From Croceibacterium_A sp035626815 (GTDB lineage Bacteria; Pseudomonadota; Alphaproteobacteria; Sphingomonadales; Sphingomonadaceae): DNA of 64,000 nucleotides. Positions 34,229 to 42,462 of the stretch are shown here, piece by piece. How positions within the stretch are numbered: the stretch's first letter is position 1; the number at the start of each line of letters is the position of its first letter. The stretch lies in NCBI GenBank assembly GCA_035626815.1, contig DASPMY010000049.1:1-64000 (forward strand), in the 5' to 3' direction. The position numbers and the translations under genes are program-made. The notes beneath the pieces were generated by a model that was not told the origin of the DNA, did not search any database, and worked only from the letters and a program-made list of their open reading frames with translations.

Positions 34229-35473
34229 TTGAAACCCTTCACCGCCATCGACCGCTACGTGTTCCGGCTCACGATCGTGCCGATGCTCGGCGTGTTCGTG
34301 CTTGCCGCCTCGCTGCTGATGCTCGAGAAGATGCTGCGGCTGATGGAGTTCGTCTCGACCGAGGGCGGCCCGGTGACGATCGTCTTCCGCATGCTGCTCA
34401 ACCTGATGCCCGAGTATGCCGGGCTGGCGATCCCGCTCGGGCTGATGCTCGGCATCCTGTTCGCCTTCCGCAAGCTGGCCACGACCAGCGAGCTCGACGT
34501 GCTGCGCGCGGTCGGCTGGAGCTACACCCGGCTGCTGCGCGTGCCCTACATCCTCACGCTGCTGCTGATGGGGCTCAACTTCGCCATCGTCGGCTACTGG
34601 CAGCCGCTCGCGCGTTACGGCTACGAGCAGCTCGACTTCGAGCTCCGCTCGGGCGCGCTCGGCGCGGCGATCAAGGTCGGCGAGTTCACCCAGCTCGAGG
34701 ATCGCGTCGCGCTGCGCATCGAGGAGAGCCGCGAGGACGGCCGGCGGCTGATGGGCATCTTTGCGCGCATCGCCAACGACAAGGGCCAGGTGCTGTCGAT
34801 CTCGGCGCGCGAGGGGCGCTTCCTCGCCAACCGCGAGAACCGCAACACCATCATCTTCCGGCTGACCGACGGGACGATCGTGCAGGACATGCCCGGCCAG
34901 GTGCCGCGCGTGCTCAGCTTCTCGCAGCACGACCTGCCGATTGACCTGCCGCGGATCGAGGAGTTCCGCAAGCGCGGCGACGAGGCGCGCGAGTACCTGC
35001 TGCCCGAGCTGCTCGAGCTCGGCTGGAGCGACGCGGCCTCCCCCGCCACCCGGGTCGAGGGGCAGGCGGCGTTCAACTACCGCATGGTCGAGGTGGTGAT
35101 GATGCTGATGCTGCCGCTGCTCGCGGTGGCGCTGGCGATCCCGCCCAAGCGCTCGACCTCGGCGCTGGGCGTGTTCGTCTCGATCGTGATGGTGGTCGCC
35201 TACCACAAGGTCAACCAGTACGGGCAGGAAGTCGCCGCCATCGGCCGGATCGATCCGCTGCTGGCGCTGTGGGGCCCGTTCGTGCTGGTCGGGGCGCTGA
35301 TCGGGTGGATGTACTTCCGCGTCGCGTTCGTGCCCGGCGGCCAGGCGATCGGCGCGCTCGAATCCGCCTACGCCAAGCTGATGAAGCGGATCCGCGCGCT
35401 GCTGCGCCGCCGCGACCGGGGGCAATTGCGCGAGCCGGCGGCGCTGGAGGAAGCGACCGCCGGTGCTGCTTGA
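34229..35473 (+). CDS. lptF: LPS export ABC transporter permease LptF
   Basis: This 414-residue permease of the LptB2FG complex extracts LPS (or glycosphingolipid in organisms lacking LPS) from the inner membrane. It has three N-terminal helices, a periplasmic beta-jellyroll-like domain (about 130-270) and three C-terminal helices (about 285-375). MPEYAGLAIPLGLMLGILF and ELDVLRAVGWSY are characteristic. TTG 34229 begins MKPFTAIDRYVFR, the conserved start. It overlaps lptG by 11 bases. Confidence 0.93.
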   Translation: MKPFTAIDRYVFRLTIVPMLGVFVLAASLLMLEKMLRLMEFVSTEGGPVTIVFRMLLNLMPEYAGLAIPLGLMLGILFAFRKLATTSELDVLRAVGWSYTRLLRVPYILTLLLMGLNFAIVGYWQPLARYGYEQLDFELRSGALGAAIKVGEFTQLEDRVALRIEESREDGRRLMGIFARIANDKGQVLSISAREGRFLANRENRNTIIFRLTDGTIVQDMPGQVPRVLSFSQHDLPIDLPRIEEFRKRGDEAREYLLPELLELGWSDAASPATRVEGQAAFNYRMVEVVMMLMLPLLAVALAIPPKRSTSALGVFVSIVMVVAYHKVNQYGQEVAAIGRIDPLLALWGPFVLVGALIGWMYFRVAFVPGGQAIGALESAYAKLMKRIRALLRRRDRGQLREPAALEEATAGAA

Positions 35474-36563
35474 TTTCTTCCCCTCGCAGACCCTGACCTG
35501 GTACCTCGGCAAGACCTTCGTCGTGCGCATCCTCGCGGTGCTGGTGATGCTCGTGCTGGTGCTGATGATGCTCGACCTGCTCAGCAACACCGCCGATATC
35601 CTCGAGTACCCGGGCAACGGCGAGCCCGAGCTGCTCAAGTACGTCTCGCTGCGCATCCCCCAGCTCATCGCCCGCTTCCTGCCGTATTCGGTGCTGCTGG
35701 CGACGATCATCACGCTGGCCACGTTCAACCAGAACAGCGAGGTCGTGGCGATGAAGGCCGCGGGCCTCTCGGCGCACCAGATCCTCGCCCCGCTGGTGTT
35801 GGCGGCGATGCTCGTGTCGGGCCTGTCGTTCGGCTTCAACGAGCGCATCGTCACCCGCGCGACCGCGACGCTGAAGGCGTGGGAAGCAAGCGACTACGGC
35901 CCGATCCCCGACGATCCGACGACGCGCGCCAACATCTACCTCAACGACGGCAAGGACGTGCTGCTGGCCTCCTCGGTCACCGGCACCGGGGCCGGCACGG
36001 TGCTGCGCGGGGTCACCTTCTACGAGCGCGACGATGCCGGCATGATCACCCGCCAGCTGCGCGGCCCGGTCGCCCGCTGGGCCGATCCGGGCTGGCGGCT
36101 CGAGCAGCCGCAGCTGTTCGAGGTCGGTCCGGCGGCGGGGCGGCCGCTCCCCGCGCCGGTGACCATCGCGCGGGGCATCACGCTCGGCCAGATCGCCTTG
36201 CGCAAGGTCGATCCCGACGCCGAGCCGCTGCGGCGCCTGGCGCAGTCGATCGAGGCGCTCGACTCGGCCGGCCGGCGCACCGCCGAGCTCGAAGGCAAAT
36301 GGTGGCACAAGATCGCCGGGCCGCTGTCGGCCATGCTGATGCCGCTGCTCGGCGCGGTCGCGGGGTTCGGGCTCGCCCGCTCGGGCCACCTGTTCGCCCG
36401 CGCCGTGATCGGCATGGCGCTCGGCTTCGCGTTCTTCGTGGTCGACAACGCGGCGCTGGCGATGGGCAGCTTCGGCGGCTATCCGCCGCTGCTCGCGGCG
36501 TGGGCGCCGTTCGTGCTGTTCTTCCTGATCGGCGAGACGGTGCTGATCCGCACCGAAGAGTGA
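35463..36563 (+). CDS. lptG: LPS export ABC transporter permease LptG
   Basis: This 366-residue partner of LptF has the same arrangement of three helices, periplasmic domain and three helices. The start TLTWYLGKTFVVRILAVLVM and the coupling-helix region NSEVVAMKAAGLSAHQILAP are typical. GTG 35463 lies inside the end of lptF, so the two subunits are made in coupled fashion. lptB/lptC are not in the window. Confidence 0.93.
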   Translation: MLLDFFPSQTLTWYLGKTFVVRILAVLVMLVLVLMMLDLLSNTADILEYPGNGEPELLKYVSLRIPQLIARFLPYSVLLATIITLATFNQNSEVVAMKAAGLSAHQILAPLVLAAMLVSGLSFGFNERIVTRATATLKAWEASDYGPIPDDPTTRANIYLNDGKDVLLASSVTGTGAGTVLRGVTFYERDDAGMITRQLRGPVARWADPGWRLEQPQLFEVGPAAGRPLPAPVTIARGITLGQIALRKVDPDAEPLRRLAQSIEALDSAGRRTAELEGKWWHKIAGPLSAMLMPLLGAVAGFGLARSGHLFARAVIGMALGFAFFVVDNAALAMGSFGGYPPLLAAWAPFVLFFLIGETVLIRTEE

Positions 36564-36666
36564 GCCGACACACTCCCGCTTGCGCTGCCACATTTTTGCC
36601 ATTATTTGAGACCGGCTCGCGCCGCTGCGAGTCTGTGGGACCAGTCCCGCTCTAGGAGAAACTGTT

Positions 36667-36921
36667 ATGAAGAAGATTGCTCTGGCTGCCTTCTCGGCCA
36701 CCGCTCTGCTCGCCCTGTCCGCTTGCGGCGACGCCGCCGACGAGGCTCCGGCCGAGGACACCACCGTGGTCGACGCTGCTCCGGTCGAGCCGGCCCCGGC
36801 CGACACCACCGCGGTCGACGCGGCTGCCGACGAAGCCACCGACGCGGCCGACGCCGCTGCCGATTCGGCTGACGCCGCCGCCGACGACGCGGCCGACGCC
36901 GCCGACGCCGCCACCGAGTAA
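36667..36921 (+). CDS. Small Ala/Asp-rich lipoprotein
   Basis: The 84-residue protein has a clear lipoprotein signal (MKKIALAAFSATALLALSAC) and then only Ala, Asp, Glu, Thr and Pro in short degenerate repeats (DAADAAADSADAAADDAADA). AGGAG precedes the ATG and a strong hairpin follows the gene, so it is a real single-gene unit. Function unknown; low-complexity acidic lipoproteins of this kind are common in sphingomonads. Confidence 0.8.
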   Translation: MKKIALAAFSATALLALSACGDAADEAPAEDTTVVDAAPVEPAPADTTAVDAAADEATDAADAAADSADAAADDAADAADAATE

Positions 36922-36976
36922 TCGGACGGGCAGCGCCGGGCGGGAGCTTCTCCGGCCTGGCACGGCTGAAAAACAG

Positions 36977-37007
36977 GGCGCGCAGGCCGGTTCTCGGTCT
37001 GCGCGCC
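36977..37007 (+). terminator. Strong hairpin terminator
   Basis: GGCGCGCAGGCCG and CGGTCTGCGCGCC form a 13-bp stem with one G-T pair and a five-base loop, followed by TTG. It ends the small lipoprotein unit. Confidence 0.8.
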
Positions 37008-37219
37008 TTGCTGTGTCTGGCCCCTGCCAGACGCTGGCTGCCCCCTCCGGGCGCGCCGTCCCCCTCGTGACCGTGTCGGCCAACCCGGCCTCATCGCCGG
37101 TTCATCCCCGGGTTGATAGCGCGCGCGGGCTCACCAGATGGGCCTGCGGCGCCGCAGGTGGCTCCGGCGCGCCGGTTCTGCTACGGCCGGGCGCAAGATT
37201 GAAAACGGGAACGATACGA

Positions 37220-38023
37220 GTGTCGCACAAGGTTGCCGATCCGGCCCGCGAGGCCGATCTGCCGTTCTGGAAGCGGTCGCACTACCTCGACCGGATGAGC
37301 TTCCGCGAGCTGGTGGTCGCCTACTTCCAGCACTACACGATTATGACCTACCTCGGGCTCACCGCGCTGTGCCTGATCGTGTTCGCGCTGCGCCCGGCGG
37401 GCGCGTGGCAGACGCTCGCCGCGATCGCCGCGGGCATCGCGATTTATCCGCTCGCGTGGCACCTGCTGCATCAGTACGTGCTGCATTCGCGGTGGATGTG
37501 GAAGTCGCGCCTGTTGTCGCCGACGTGGAAGCGCATCCACTACGACCATCACCAGGATCCCAACGATCTCTCGGTGCTGTTCGGGGCGCTGTACACCACC
37601 CTGCCGACGATAGCGCTGGCGACGATCCCGATCGGCTGGGTGATCGGCGGGGTGGGCGGGGCGGCCGCGGCGTTGGCCACGGGCCTCGTCACCACCTGCT
37701 ATTACGAGTTCATGCACTGCATCCAGCACCTCGCGTTCAAGCCGAAGTGGAGCTGGGTCCAGCACATGAAGCAGCGCCACATGGAGCACCATTTCTTCGA
37801 CGAGAACGGCAACTACGGCATCACCAACTACGTGTGGGACCGGGTGCTCGGCACGTACTACGTCAAGAAGGACCGGCCGGCGCGCTCGCCGACGGTGTTC
37901 AACCTCGGCTACGACGAGCAAGTCGCCGAGCGCTACCCGTGGGTCAAGGAGCTCTCCGGCGGCATCGCCAGCGGCCATCCGCGCCGCCGGGCGCTCGGCA
38001 AGGAAAACACGGCGACCAATTGA
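37220..38023 (+). CDS. Fatty acid hydroxylase / sterol desaturase superfamily protein
   Basis: This 267-residue membrane protein carries the histidine clusters of the diiron hydroxylase superfamily: HLLHQYVLHSR, HYDHHQDPND, and HMKQRHMEHHFF, with TYYVKKDRPARSP at the end. Such enzymes hydroxylate fatty acids, carotenoids or sphingoid bases; sphingolipid or carotenoid modification is plausible in this order but unproven. GTG 37220 is selected because it gives the natural hydrophilic N-terminus. Upstream lies a terminator. Confidence 0.85.
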   Translation: MSHKVADPAREADLPFWKRSHYLDRMSFRELVVAYFQHYTIMTYLGLTALCLIVFALRPAGAWQTLAAIAAGIAIYPLAWHLLHQYVLHSRWMWKSRLLSPTWKRIHYDHHQDPNDLSVLFGALYTTLPTIALATIPIGWVIGGVGGAAAALATGLVTTCYYEFMHCIQHLAFKPKWSWVQHMKQRHMEHHFFDENGNYGITNYVWDRVLGTYYVKKDRPARSPTVFNLGYDEQVAERYPWVKELSGGIASGHPRRRALGKENTATN

Positions 38024-38075
38024 CGGACCGCCGGGCCGCACAGTAGCGCAGCGCCCTTCGCACACGGAGGGGACG

Positions 38076-39227
38076 ATGTCGGACATCACGGTCGAGCCGG
38101 TCGCCGGCAAGCGCGACTTCGACGCGTTCGTCGACCTCGCCTACCGGATCAACCGCGACGACCCCAACTGGGTGCCGCCGCTGCGCGGCGAAGTGGTCGA
38201 GCTGCTGACACCGGGCAAGAACCCGTTCCACGAGCACGCCCGGGTCCAGCTGTTCCTCGCCCGCCGGGCCGGCCGGGTCGTCGGGCGCATCTCGGCGCAC
38301 TACGACGAGCTCGCGCTGGCCCAGCCGCCGGAGCAGGGCATGGGCCCCGGCACCGGCAACTGGGGCCTGTTCGAAGCCGACGACGAAGCGGCCGCCCACG
38401 CGCTGATCGCGCGCGCCGAAGCGTGGCTGCGCGAGCAGGGCATGACCCGCGTGCTCGCCCCGATCAGCCTGTCGATCTGGGAGGAGCCCGGCCTGCTGGT
38501 CAAGGGCCACGACCATCCGCCGATGGTCATGATGGGCCACAACAAGCCCGAATACGAAGGCTGGATCGAGCGCGCCGGCTACGCCGTCGCCAAGCGCCTG
38601 CTGACCTACGACCTGCCGGTGGAGGGGCGCTTCCCGCCGCTGGTCAACAAGATCGTCGAGCTCGGCGAGAAGAACGAGCGCATCGCGATCCGCCGCGTCG
38701 ACAAGCGCCATTTCGACCGCGATGCAGGGATCATCATCGGCATCCTCAACGATGCCTGGTCGCAGAACTGGGGCTTCGTGCCGTTCACCGAGACCGAAAA
38801 GGCCTATGCCGCCAAGAAGCTCGCGCCGCTGATCATCGAAGGCGTCAACATGATCGCCGAGGTCGACGGCGAGCCGGTGGCGTTCATGATGTCGCTGCCC
38901 GACGTCAACGCGGTGATCAAGCCGATGGGCGGGCGGCTGTTTCCGTTCAACTGGGTCAGGCTGCTGTGGTGGCTGCGCAAGATGCGCCCGGCCGATTTCC
39001 GCGTCCCGCTGATGGGCGTGGTCCGCAAGCTGCAGTCGAGCCGGATGGCCAGCCAGCTGGCCTTCATGATGATCGAGCACATCCGCCGCCACGGCGTCGG
39101 CGTGCACGGCGCCAGGCGCGCCGAGGTCGGCTGGATCCTCGAGGACAACCAGGGGATGGTGGCGATCGCCGAGGCCATCGGCAGCCGGGTCAACCGTGAA
39201 TACCGCATCTACGCCAAGCCGCTGTAA
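38076..39227 (+). CDS. Large GNAT-like acyltransferase of unknown substrate
   Basis: The 383-residue protein has a long N-terminal part with an acyltransferase-like pattern (RRAGRVVGRISAHYDELAL, LREQGMTRVLAPISLSIWEE) and a C-terminal half with VGWILEDNQGMVAIAEAIGS. In sphingomonads these proteins are usually annotated N-acetyltransferase; the substrate is unknown. AGGGG precedes ATG 38076. It follows the hydroxylase-like gene by about 50 bases, so they may be co-transcribed. Confidence 0.75.
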   Translation: MSDITVEPVAGKRDFDAFVDLAYRINRDDPNWVPPLRGEVVELLTPGKNPFHEHARVQLFLARRAGRVVGRISAHYDELALAQPPEQGMGPGTGNWGLFEADDEAAAHALIARAEAWLREQGMTRVLAPISLSIWEEPGLLVKGHDHPPMVMMGHNKPEYEGWIERAGYAVAKRLLTYDLPVEGRFPPLVNKIVELGEKNERIAIRRVDKRHFDRDAGIIIGILNDAWSQNWGFVPFTETEKAYAAKKLAPLIIEGVNMIAEVDGEPVAFMMSLPDVNAVIKPMGGRLFPFNWVRLLWWLRKMRPADFRVPLMGVVRKLQSSRMASQLAFMMIEHIRRHGVGVHGARRAEVGWILEDNQGMVAIAEAIGSRVNREYRIYAKPL

Positions 39228-39243
39228 GCTAACGGCCGGGCGG

Positions 39244-39268
39244 GGAACTGCGACGAATCGCCGCCGTT
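39244..39268 (+). promoter_or_regulatory. EcfG-type promoter of the response regulator gene
   Basis: GGAAC (39244-39248), 16 bases, CGTT (39265-39268), an exact match to the EcfG consensus. The -10 element is 36 bases before ATG 39305. This places the single-domain regulator in the general stress regulon. Confidence 0.82.
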
Positions 39269-39304
39269 GACAGCGCGCGGGCGTTTCCCGCCCCGGGGAT
39301 GTCC

Positions 39305-39736
39305 ATGAGCCGCCGCAATTCCAGGTCCGATGGCAAGAGCCGGCTCGGCCGCGTGCTGGTGGTCGAGGACGATCCGGTGCTGGCGATGGCGATCGAGGCG
39401 GCGCTCGAAGACGTCGGCGCGCGCGAGGTCGTCGTCTGCCCGAGCATGGCCTGCACGATGCAGGCGCTCGACGACGGGCCGGCCGAGGCGATCGTTCTCG
39501 ACGTCCATCTCGCCGACCGCGACGACGGCTGGGCGCTGGCCGAGCTGGTCGACCTGCTCGGCCCGAAGCGCCCGCGGATCGTGTTCTCGACTGGCTCGCC
39601 GGAGGACATCCCGCCCGAGATCGCCGAGATGGGGCCGGTGTTCGAGAAGCCGTACGACCCGGCGCAGCTCGCCCAGGTGCTCGCCAGCGGCGAGCGGCGC
39701 GGGCTGTTCGCGCGGCTGCGGGGAGCGATTTCGTAA
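39305..39736 (+). CDS. Single-domain response regulator in the stress regulon
   Basis: The 143-residue protein is one receiver domain: acidic pair VVEDD, phospho-acceptor Asp in AIVLDVHLAD, Thr in IVFSTGSPEDI, and Lys in FEKPYD. There is no output domain, so it should act by phosphotransfer or protein binding. Single-domain receivers are known modulators of the alphaproteobacterial general stress kinases. An EcfG-type promoter precedes it and phyR lies 0.4 kb downstream. ATG 39305 is better spaced from GGGG than ATG 39299. Confidence 0.87.
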   Translation: MSRRNSRSDGKSRLGRVLVVEDDPVLAMAIEAALEDVGAREVVVCPSMACTMQALDDGPAEAIVLDVHLADRDDGWALAELVDLLGPKRPRIVFSTGSPEDIPPEIAEMGPVFEKPYDPAQLAQVLASGERRGLFARLRGAIS

Positions 39737-39740
39737 GTTT

Positions 39741-39868
39741 CCTCCCCGGGACGGGGAGGTGGCGCCGGCCGAAGGTCGGTGACGGAGGGGGCTAGCCTCC
39801 AAGGGCAGCGCGTGCGGCGAACCCCCTCCACCATGCTTGGCATGGTCCCCCTCCCCGTGCCGGGGAGG
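39741..39868. repeat. GC-rich palindromic repeat, copy 1
   Basis: The element begins CCTCCCCGGGACGGGGAGG and ends with CCCCCTCCCCGTGCCGGGG, and includes ACCCCCTCCACCATGC and GCATGGTCCCC. The same words occur at 42314-42446. It resembles intergenic repeats widespread in sphingomonad genomes. Non-coding. Confidence 0.7.
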
Positions 39869-39876
39869 AATAGAAA

Positions 39877-39908
39877 AAAGGCCTCCGCTCCAATGAGCGG
39901 AGGCCTTT
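39877..39908. terminator. Bidirectional intrinsic terminator
   Basis: AAAGGCCTCCGCT and AGCGGAGGCCTTT form a perfect 13-bp stem with a six-base loop. A-tract before and T-tract after make it usable from both strands. It insulates the response regulator gene from phyR. Confidence 0.85.
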
Positions 39909-40092
39909 CGGGATCGTATCACCAGCCGCTTGGACGGGAGGGGGGGTCTCGGCGGTGACATAGCCTAAATGAGCGGCCCGCCGGGCGGTTCCCATCGACG
40001 CAGAAATTTTTTTTCGGGTTTCGCGCGCAATCGGTTTGCCGTCGGCCGATGGACGCGCCATGCAGCACCCGCCGGCGGGGTCGTGCCCCGCC

Positions 40093-40117
40093 GGAACCAG
40101 CGCCGCGAAGGCACGTT
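40093..40117 (+). promoter_or_regulatory. EcfG-type promoter of phyR
   Basis: GGAAC (40093-40097), 16 bases, CGTT (40114-40117): an exact EcfG match, 32 bases before the phyR start. It indicates positive feedback on the anti-anti-sigma factor. Confidence 0.85.
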
Positions 40118-40149
40118 GGTAGGGCGAGATTCTTCGGGAAGGGGTTTCC

Positions 40150-40944
40150 ATGTCGATCGGTGCCGAAGTCGCCGCACACCTGCCGTTCCTGCGCCGCTAC
40201 GCGCGCGCGCTGACCGGATCGCAGAATACCGGCGACGCGTTCGTCAAGGCCACGCTCGAGGCGGCGCTGGCGGATCAGGAGCTGGCCGATTCGCTGCGCG
40301 GCGGCCGGGTGCCGCTGTACCGCGCGTTCAACAAGATGTGGTCGAGCGCCTATCTCGAGGTGCGCGAGGAAGCCACGCTGCAGAGCCTGCACGAAACCGC
40401 CGCGCAGGACCAGTTGCGCAAGATCACCCCGGTCAACCGCCAGGCGCTGCTGCTGACCACGGTCGAGGACTTCTCGCCCGCCGAGACGGCCAACATCATG
40501 GACATGTCGGAAGACGACGTGAACCAGCTGGTCCAGGAAGCGGTCGACGAGATCGAGCGCGAGACCGCCACCAGCGTGCTGATCATCGAGGACGAGCCGC
40601 TGATCTCGATGCAGCTCGAGGACCTCGTCCGCTCGCTCGGCCACGAAATCTGCGGCACCGCCGCCACCCGCACCCAGGCGCAGGAGATCGTCGCCGAGAA
40701 GACGCCGGGCCTGGTGCTGGCCGACATCCAGCTGGCCGACGGCTCCTCCGGCCTCGACGCGGTCGACGACATCCTCGCCATCGACAGCGTGCCGGTGATC
40801 TTCATAACCGCCTATCCCGAGCGGCTGCTGACCGGCGACCGGCCCGAGCCGACGTACCTGATCACCAAGCCTTTCCAGGAAGACACCGTGCGCGCGGCGA
40901 TCAGCCAGGCGCTGTTCTTCGGTTCCAGCCGGCCGCTGTCGTGA
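40150..40944 (+). CDS. phyR: General stress response anti-anti-sigma regulator PhyR
   Basis: The 264-residue protein has an N-terminal sigma-like domain (about 1-135; LPFLRRYARALTGSQNTGDA, then SPAETANIMDMSEDDVNQL) and a C-terminal receiver (about 140-255) with VLIIEDEPLIS, Asp in LVLADIQLADGSSG and Lys in LITKPFQ. On phosphorylation it binds NepR and frees EcfG. AAGGGG precedes ATG 40150. It is unlinked to nepR-ecfG (38 kb away) but shares their promoter type. Confidence 0.96.
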   Translation: MSIGAEVAAHLPFLRRYARALTGSQNTGDAFVKATLEAALADQELADSLRGGRVPLYRAFNKMWSSAYLEVREEATLQSLHETAAQDQLRKITPVNRQALLLTTVEDFSPAETANIMDMSEDDVNQLVQEAVDEIERETATSVLIIEDEPLISMQLEDLVRSLGHEICGTAATRTQAQEIVAEKTPGLVLADIQLADGSSGLDAVDDILAIDSVPVIFITAYPERLLTGDRPEPTYLITKPFQEDTVRAAISQALFFGSSRPLS

Positions 40945-40959
40945 GCTAGAGGGCGGGCG

Positions 40960-41316
40960 ATGGCCCGCCTCAAGCTCAAGCTCCAGCTCTACTGCGGCGA
41001 CGAGATCGCCATGGGCCCGGGCAAGGCCGACCTGCTCGAGGCGATCGCACGCGAAGGCTCGATTTCGGCCGCGGCGCGCGAACTGGGCATGAGCTACCGC
41101 CGCGCATGGCTGCTGGTCGACACGATGAACGGCTGCTTCCGCGAGCCGCTCGTTGAGGCCCGGCCGGGCGGGGGCAGCAACGCCGGAGCGAAGCTGACGG
41201 CCGGGGGCGCGGCGGCGCTGGCGGCATTCCGGGCGCTGTCGGCGCAAGTCGAGGGCGGCGCGTCGGGCGCCGATTTCGAGATGCTGGAGAAGGCCATCCG
41301 CAAGACGCCGCCCTAG
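40960..41316 (+). CDS. ModE-like winged-helix DNA-binding protein
   Basis: This 118-residue protein matches the N-terminal DNA-binding domain of ModE: LLEAIAREGSISAAARELGM and SYRRAWLLVDTMNGCF, followed by LTAGG. The molybdate-binding (TOBE) domains of full-length ModE are missing, as in many short alphaproteobacterial homologues. It starts 15 bases after phyR, so it may be co-transcribed and stress-induced. Its stop shares CTAG with the convergent alcohol dehydrogenase gene. Confidence 0.83.
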   Translation: MARLKLKLQLYCGDEIAMGPGKADLLEAIAREGSISAAARELGMSYRRAWLLVDTMNGCFREPLVEARPGGGSNAGAKLTAGGAAALAAFRALSAQVEGGASGADFEMLEKAIRKTPP

Positions 41317-42311
41317 GGCGCGATCAGCACCTTGCACTGGCTCGTGCGGCGCTTGAGGCCTTCGAACACCTCCGGCGTGTTGGCCAGCGCGATGGTGTCG
41401 GTCACCAGCCGCCGCGGTTCGATCGCGCCGGCGGCGAGCGCGTCGAGCGAGGCCTGGTATTCGGGCACGGTGAAGAACGCGCTCGTCACCAGCCTCACTT
41501 CCTTCGACAGCATGGCGAAGCTGTTGATCGGGTCGGGCCGGGTGCACAGCCCGAGCAGCAGGATGGTGCCGCGGTTGCGGACCTGTTGCACCGCCTGGTC
41601 GATCAGCCCGGGGATGCCGACGCATTCGAACACCACGTCGGCCTGGCCGCCCAGCCCGCGCTCGGCGCTGCCGACGGGGTCCTCGGGATCGACCACGAAC
41701 GCGTCGGCGCCCATGGCGAGCGCGCGCTGCTGCTGGAAGTCGGCGATGTCCTGCACCGCGACGGTGGCGCCGAGCCGGTGGGCCCAGAACGCCACCGCGA
41801 GCCCGATCGGGCCGGCGCCGAGCACCAGCGCTCTGTCGCCCGCCTTGAGGCCCGACAGGTTGACCCCGTGCAGCGCCACCGCCAGCGGCTCGACGATCGC
41901 GCCGTCGGCGAGGCTGAGCTCGGCGGGAAGGCGGATGCACTGGTTGGGCCGGGTCAGCGCGTATTCGGCGTAGCCGCCGCCCTGCAGCCCGAACTGGCTG
42001 CACCACTGCACCTCGCCGCGCCGGCAGTGCTCGCAATGGCCGCAGCTCATCAGCGGGATGACCGAGACGAGGTCCCCGGTCCGCAATCCCTCGACCTCGC
42101 GCCCGAGCGCGACCACCTCGCCGGCGAACTCGTGCCCGAGCACGTCGCCGTGCTTGCAGCCGTAGGCGGCGTCCTCGGTCATGTGCAGGTCGCTGCCGCA
42201 GATTCCGCACCGGCCGACCTTGACCACGACCTGGCCCGCATCGGGCGTCGGGTCGGCCAAGCTCTCGAACGCGAGCGGGGTGTGCAGGGCCTGGAAGGTG
42301 ACGGCTTTCAT
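41313..42311 (-). CDS. Zinc-dependent alcohol dehydrogenase (MDR family)
   Basis: This 332-residue medium-chain dehydrogenase has a catalytic-zinc region (RCGICGSDLHM and GHEFAGEV), a structural-zinc Cys set (SCGHCEHCRRGEVQWC) and an NAD(P) Rossmann motif (VLGAGPIGLAVAFWA). The 2,3-butanediol/sorbitol dehydrogenase-like type is likely; the substrate is unknown. ATG 42311 is the natural start. A palindromic repeat separates it from the SDR gene upstream on the same strand. Confidence 0.9.
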   Translation of the reverse strand: MKAVTFQALHTPLAFESLADPTPDAGQVVVKVGRCGICGSDLHMTEDAAYGCKHGDVLGHEFAGEVVALGREVEGLRTGDLVSVIPLMSCGHCEHCRRGEVQWCSQFGLQGGGYAEYALTRPNQCIRLPAELSLADGAIVEPLAVALHGVNLSGLKAGDRALVLGAGPIGLAVAFWAHRLGATVAVQDIADFQQQRALAMGADAFVVDPEDPVGSAERGLGGQADVVFECVGIPGLIDQAVQQVRNRGTILLLGLCTRPDPINSFAMLSKEVRLVTSAFFTVPEYQASLDALAAGAIEPRRLVTDTIALANTPEVFEGLKRRTSQCKVLIAP

Positions 42312-42313
42312 GT

Positions 42314-42446
42314 TCCCCCCCCAACGGGGGAGGGGGACCATGCGCAGCATGGTGGAGGGGCACGTGCCGAAATTCGGGCCTCTCGCTCAGGCGCGCGTGC
42401 CCCTCCACCACCCTGGGGGTGGTCCCCCTCCCCGTTCCGGGGAGGA
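42314..42446. repeat. GC-rich palindromic repeat, copy 2
   Basis: The element contains GGGGGAGGGGGACCATGC and GCATGGTGGAGGGGC on one side and CCCCTCCACCACC and GGTCCCCCTCCCCG on the other, an inverted design sharing words with the copy at 39741. It lies between the alcohol dehydrogenase and SDR genes. Confidence 0.7.
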
Positions 42447-42462
42447 ACTGGTCGCACCTTCC

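Noticed and set aside
37208..37234. GGAAC followed by GGTT before the hydroxylase-like gene as an EcfG promoter
   Set aside because: The spacer is 18 bases, the -10 lacks CGTT, and the candidate overlaps the start codon.
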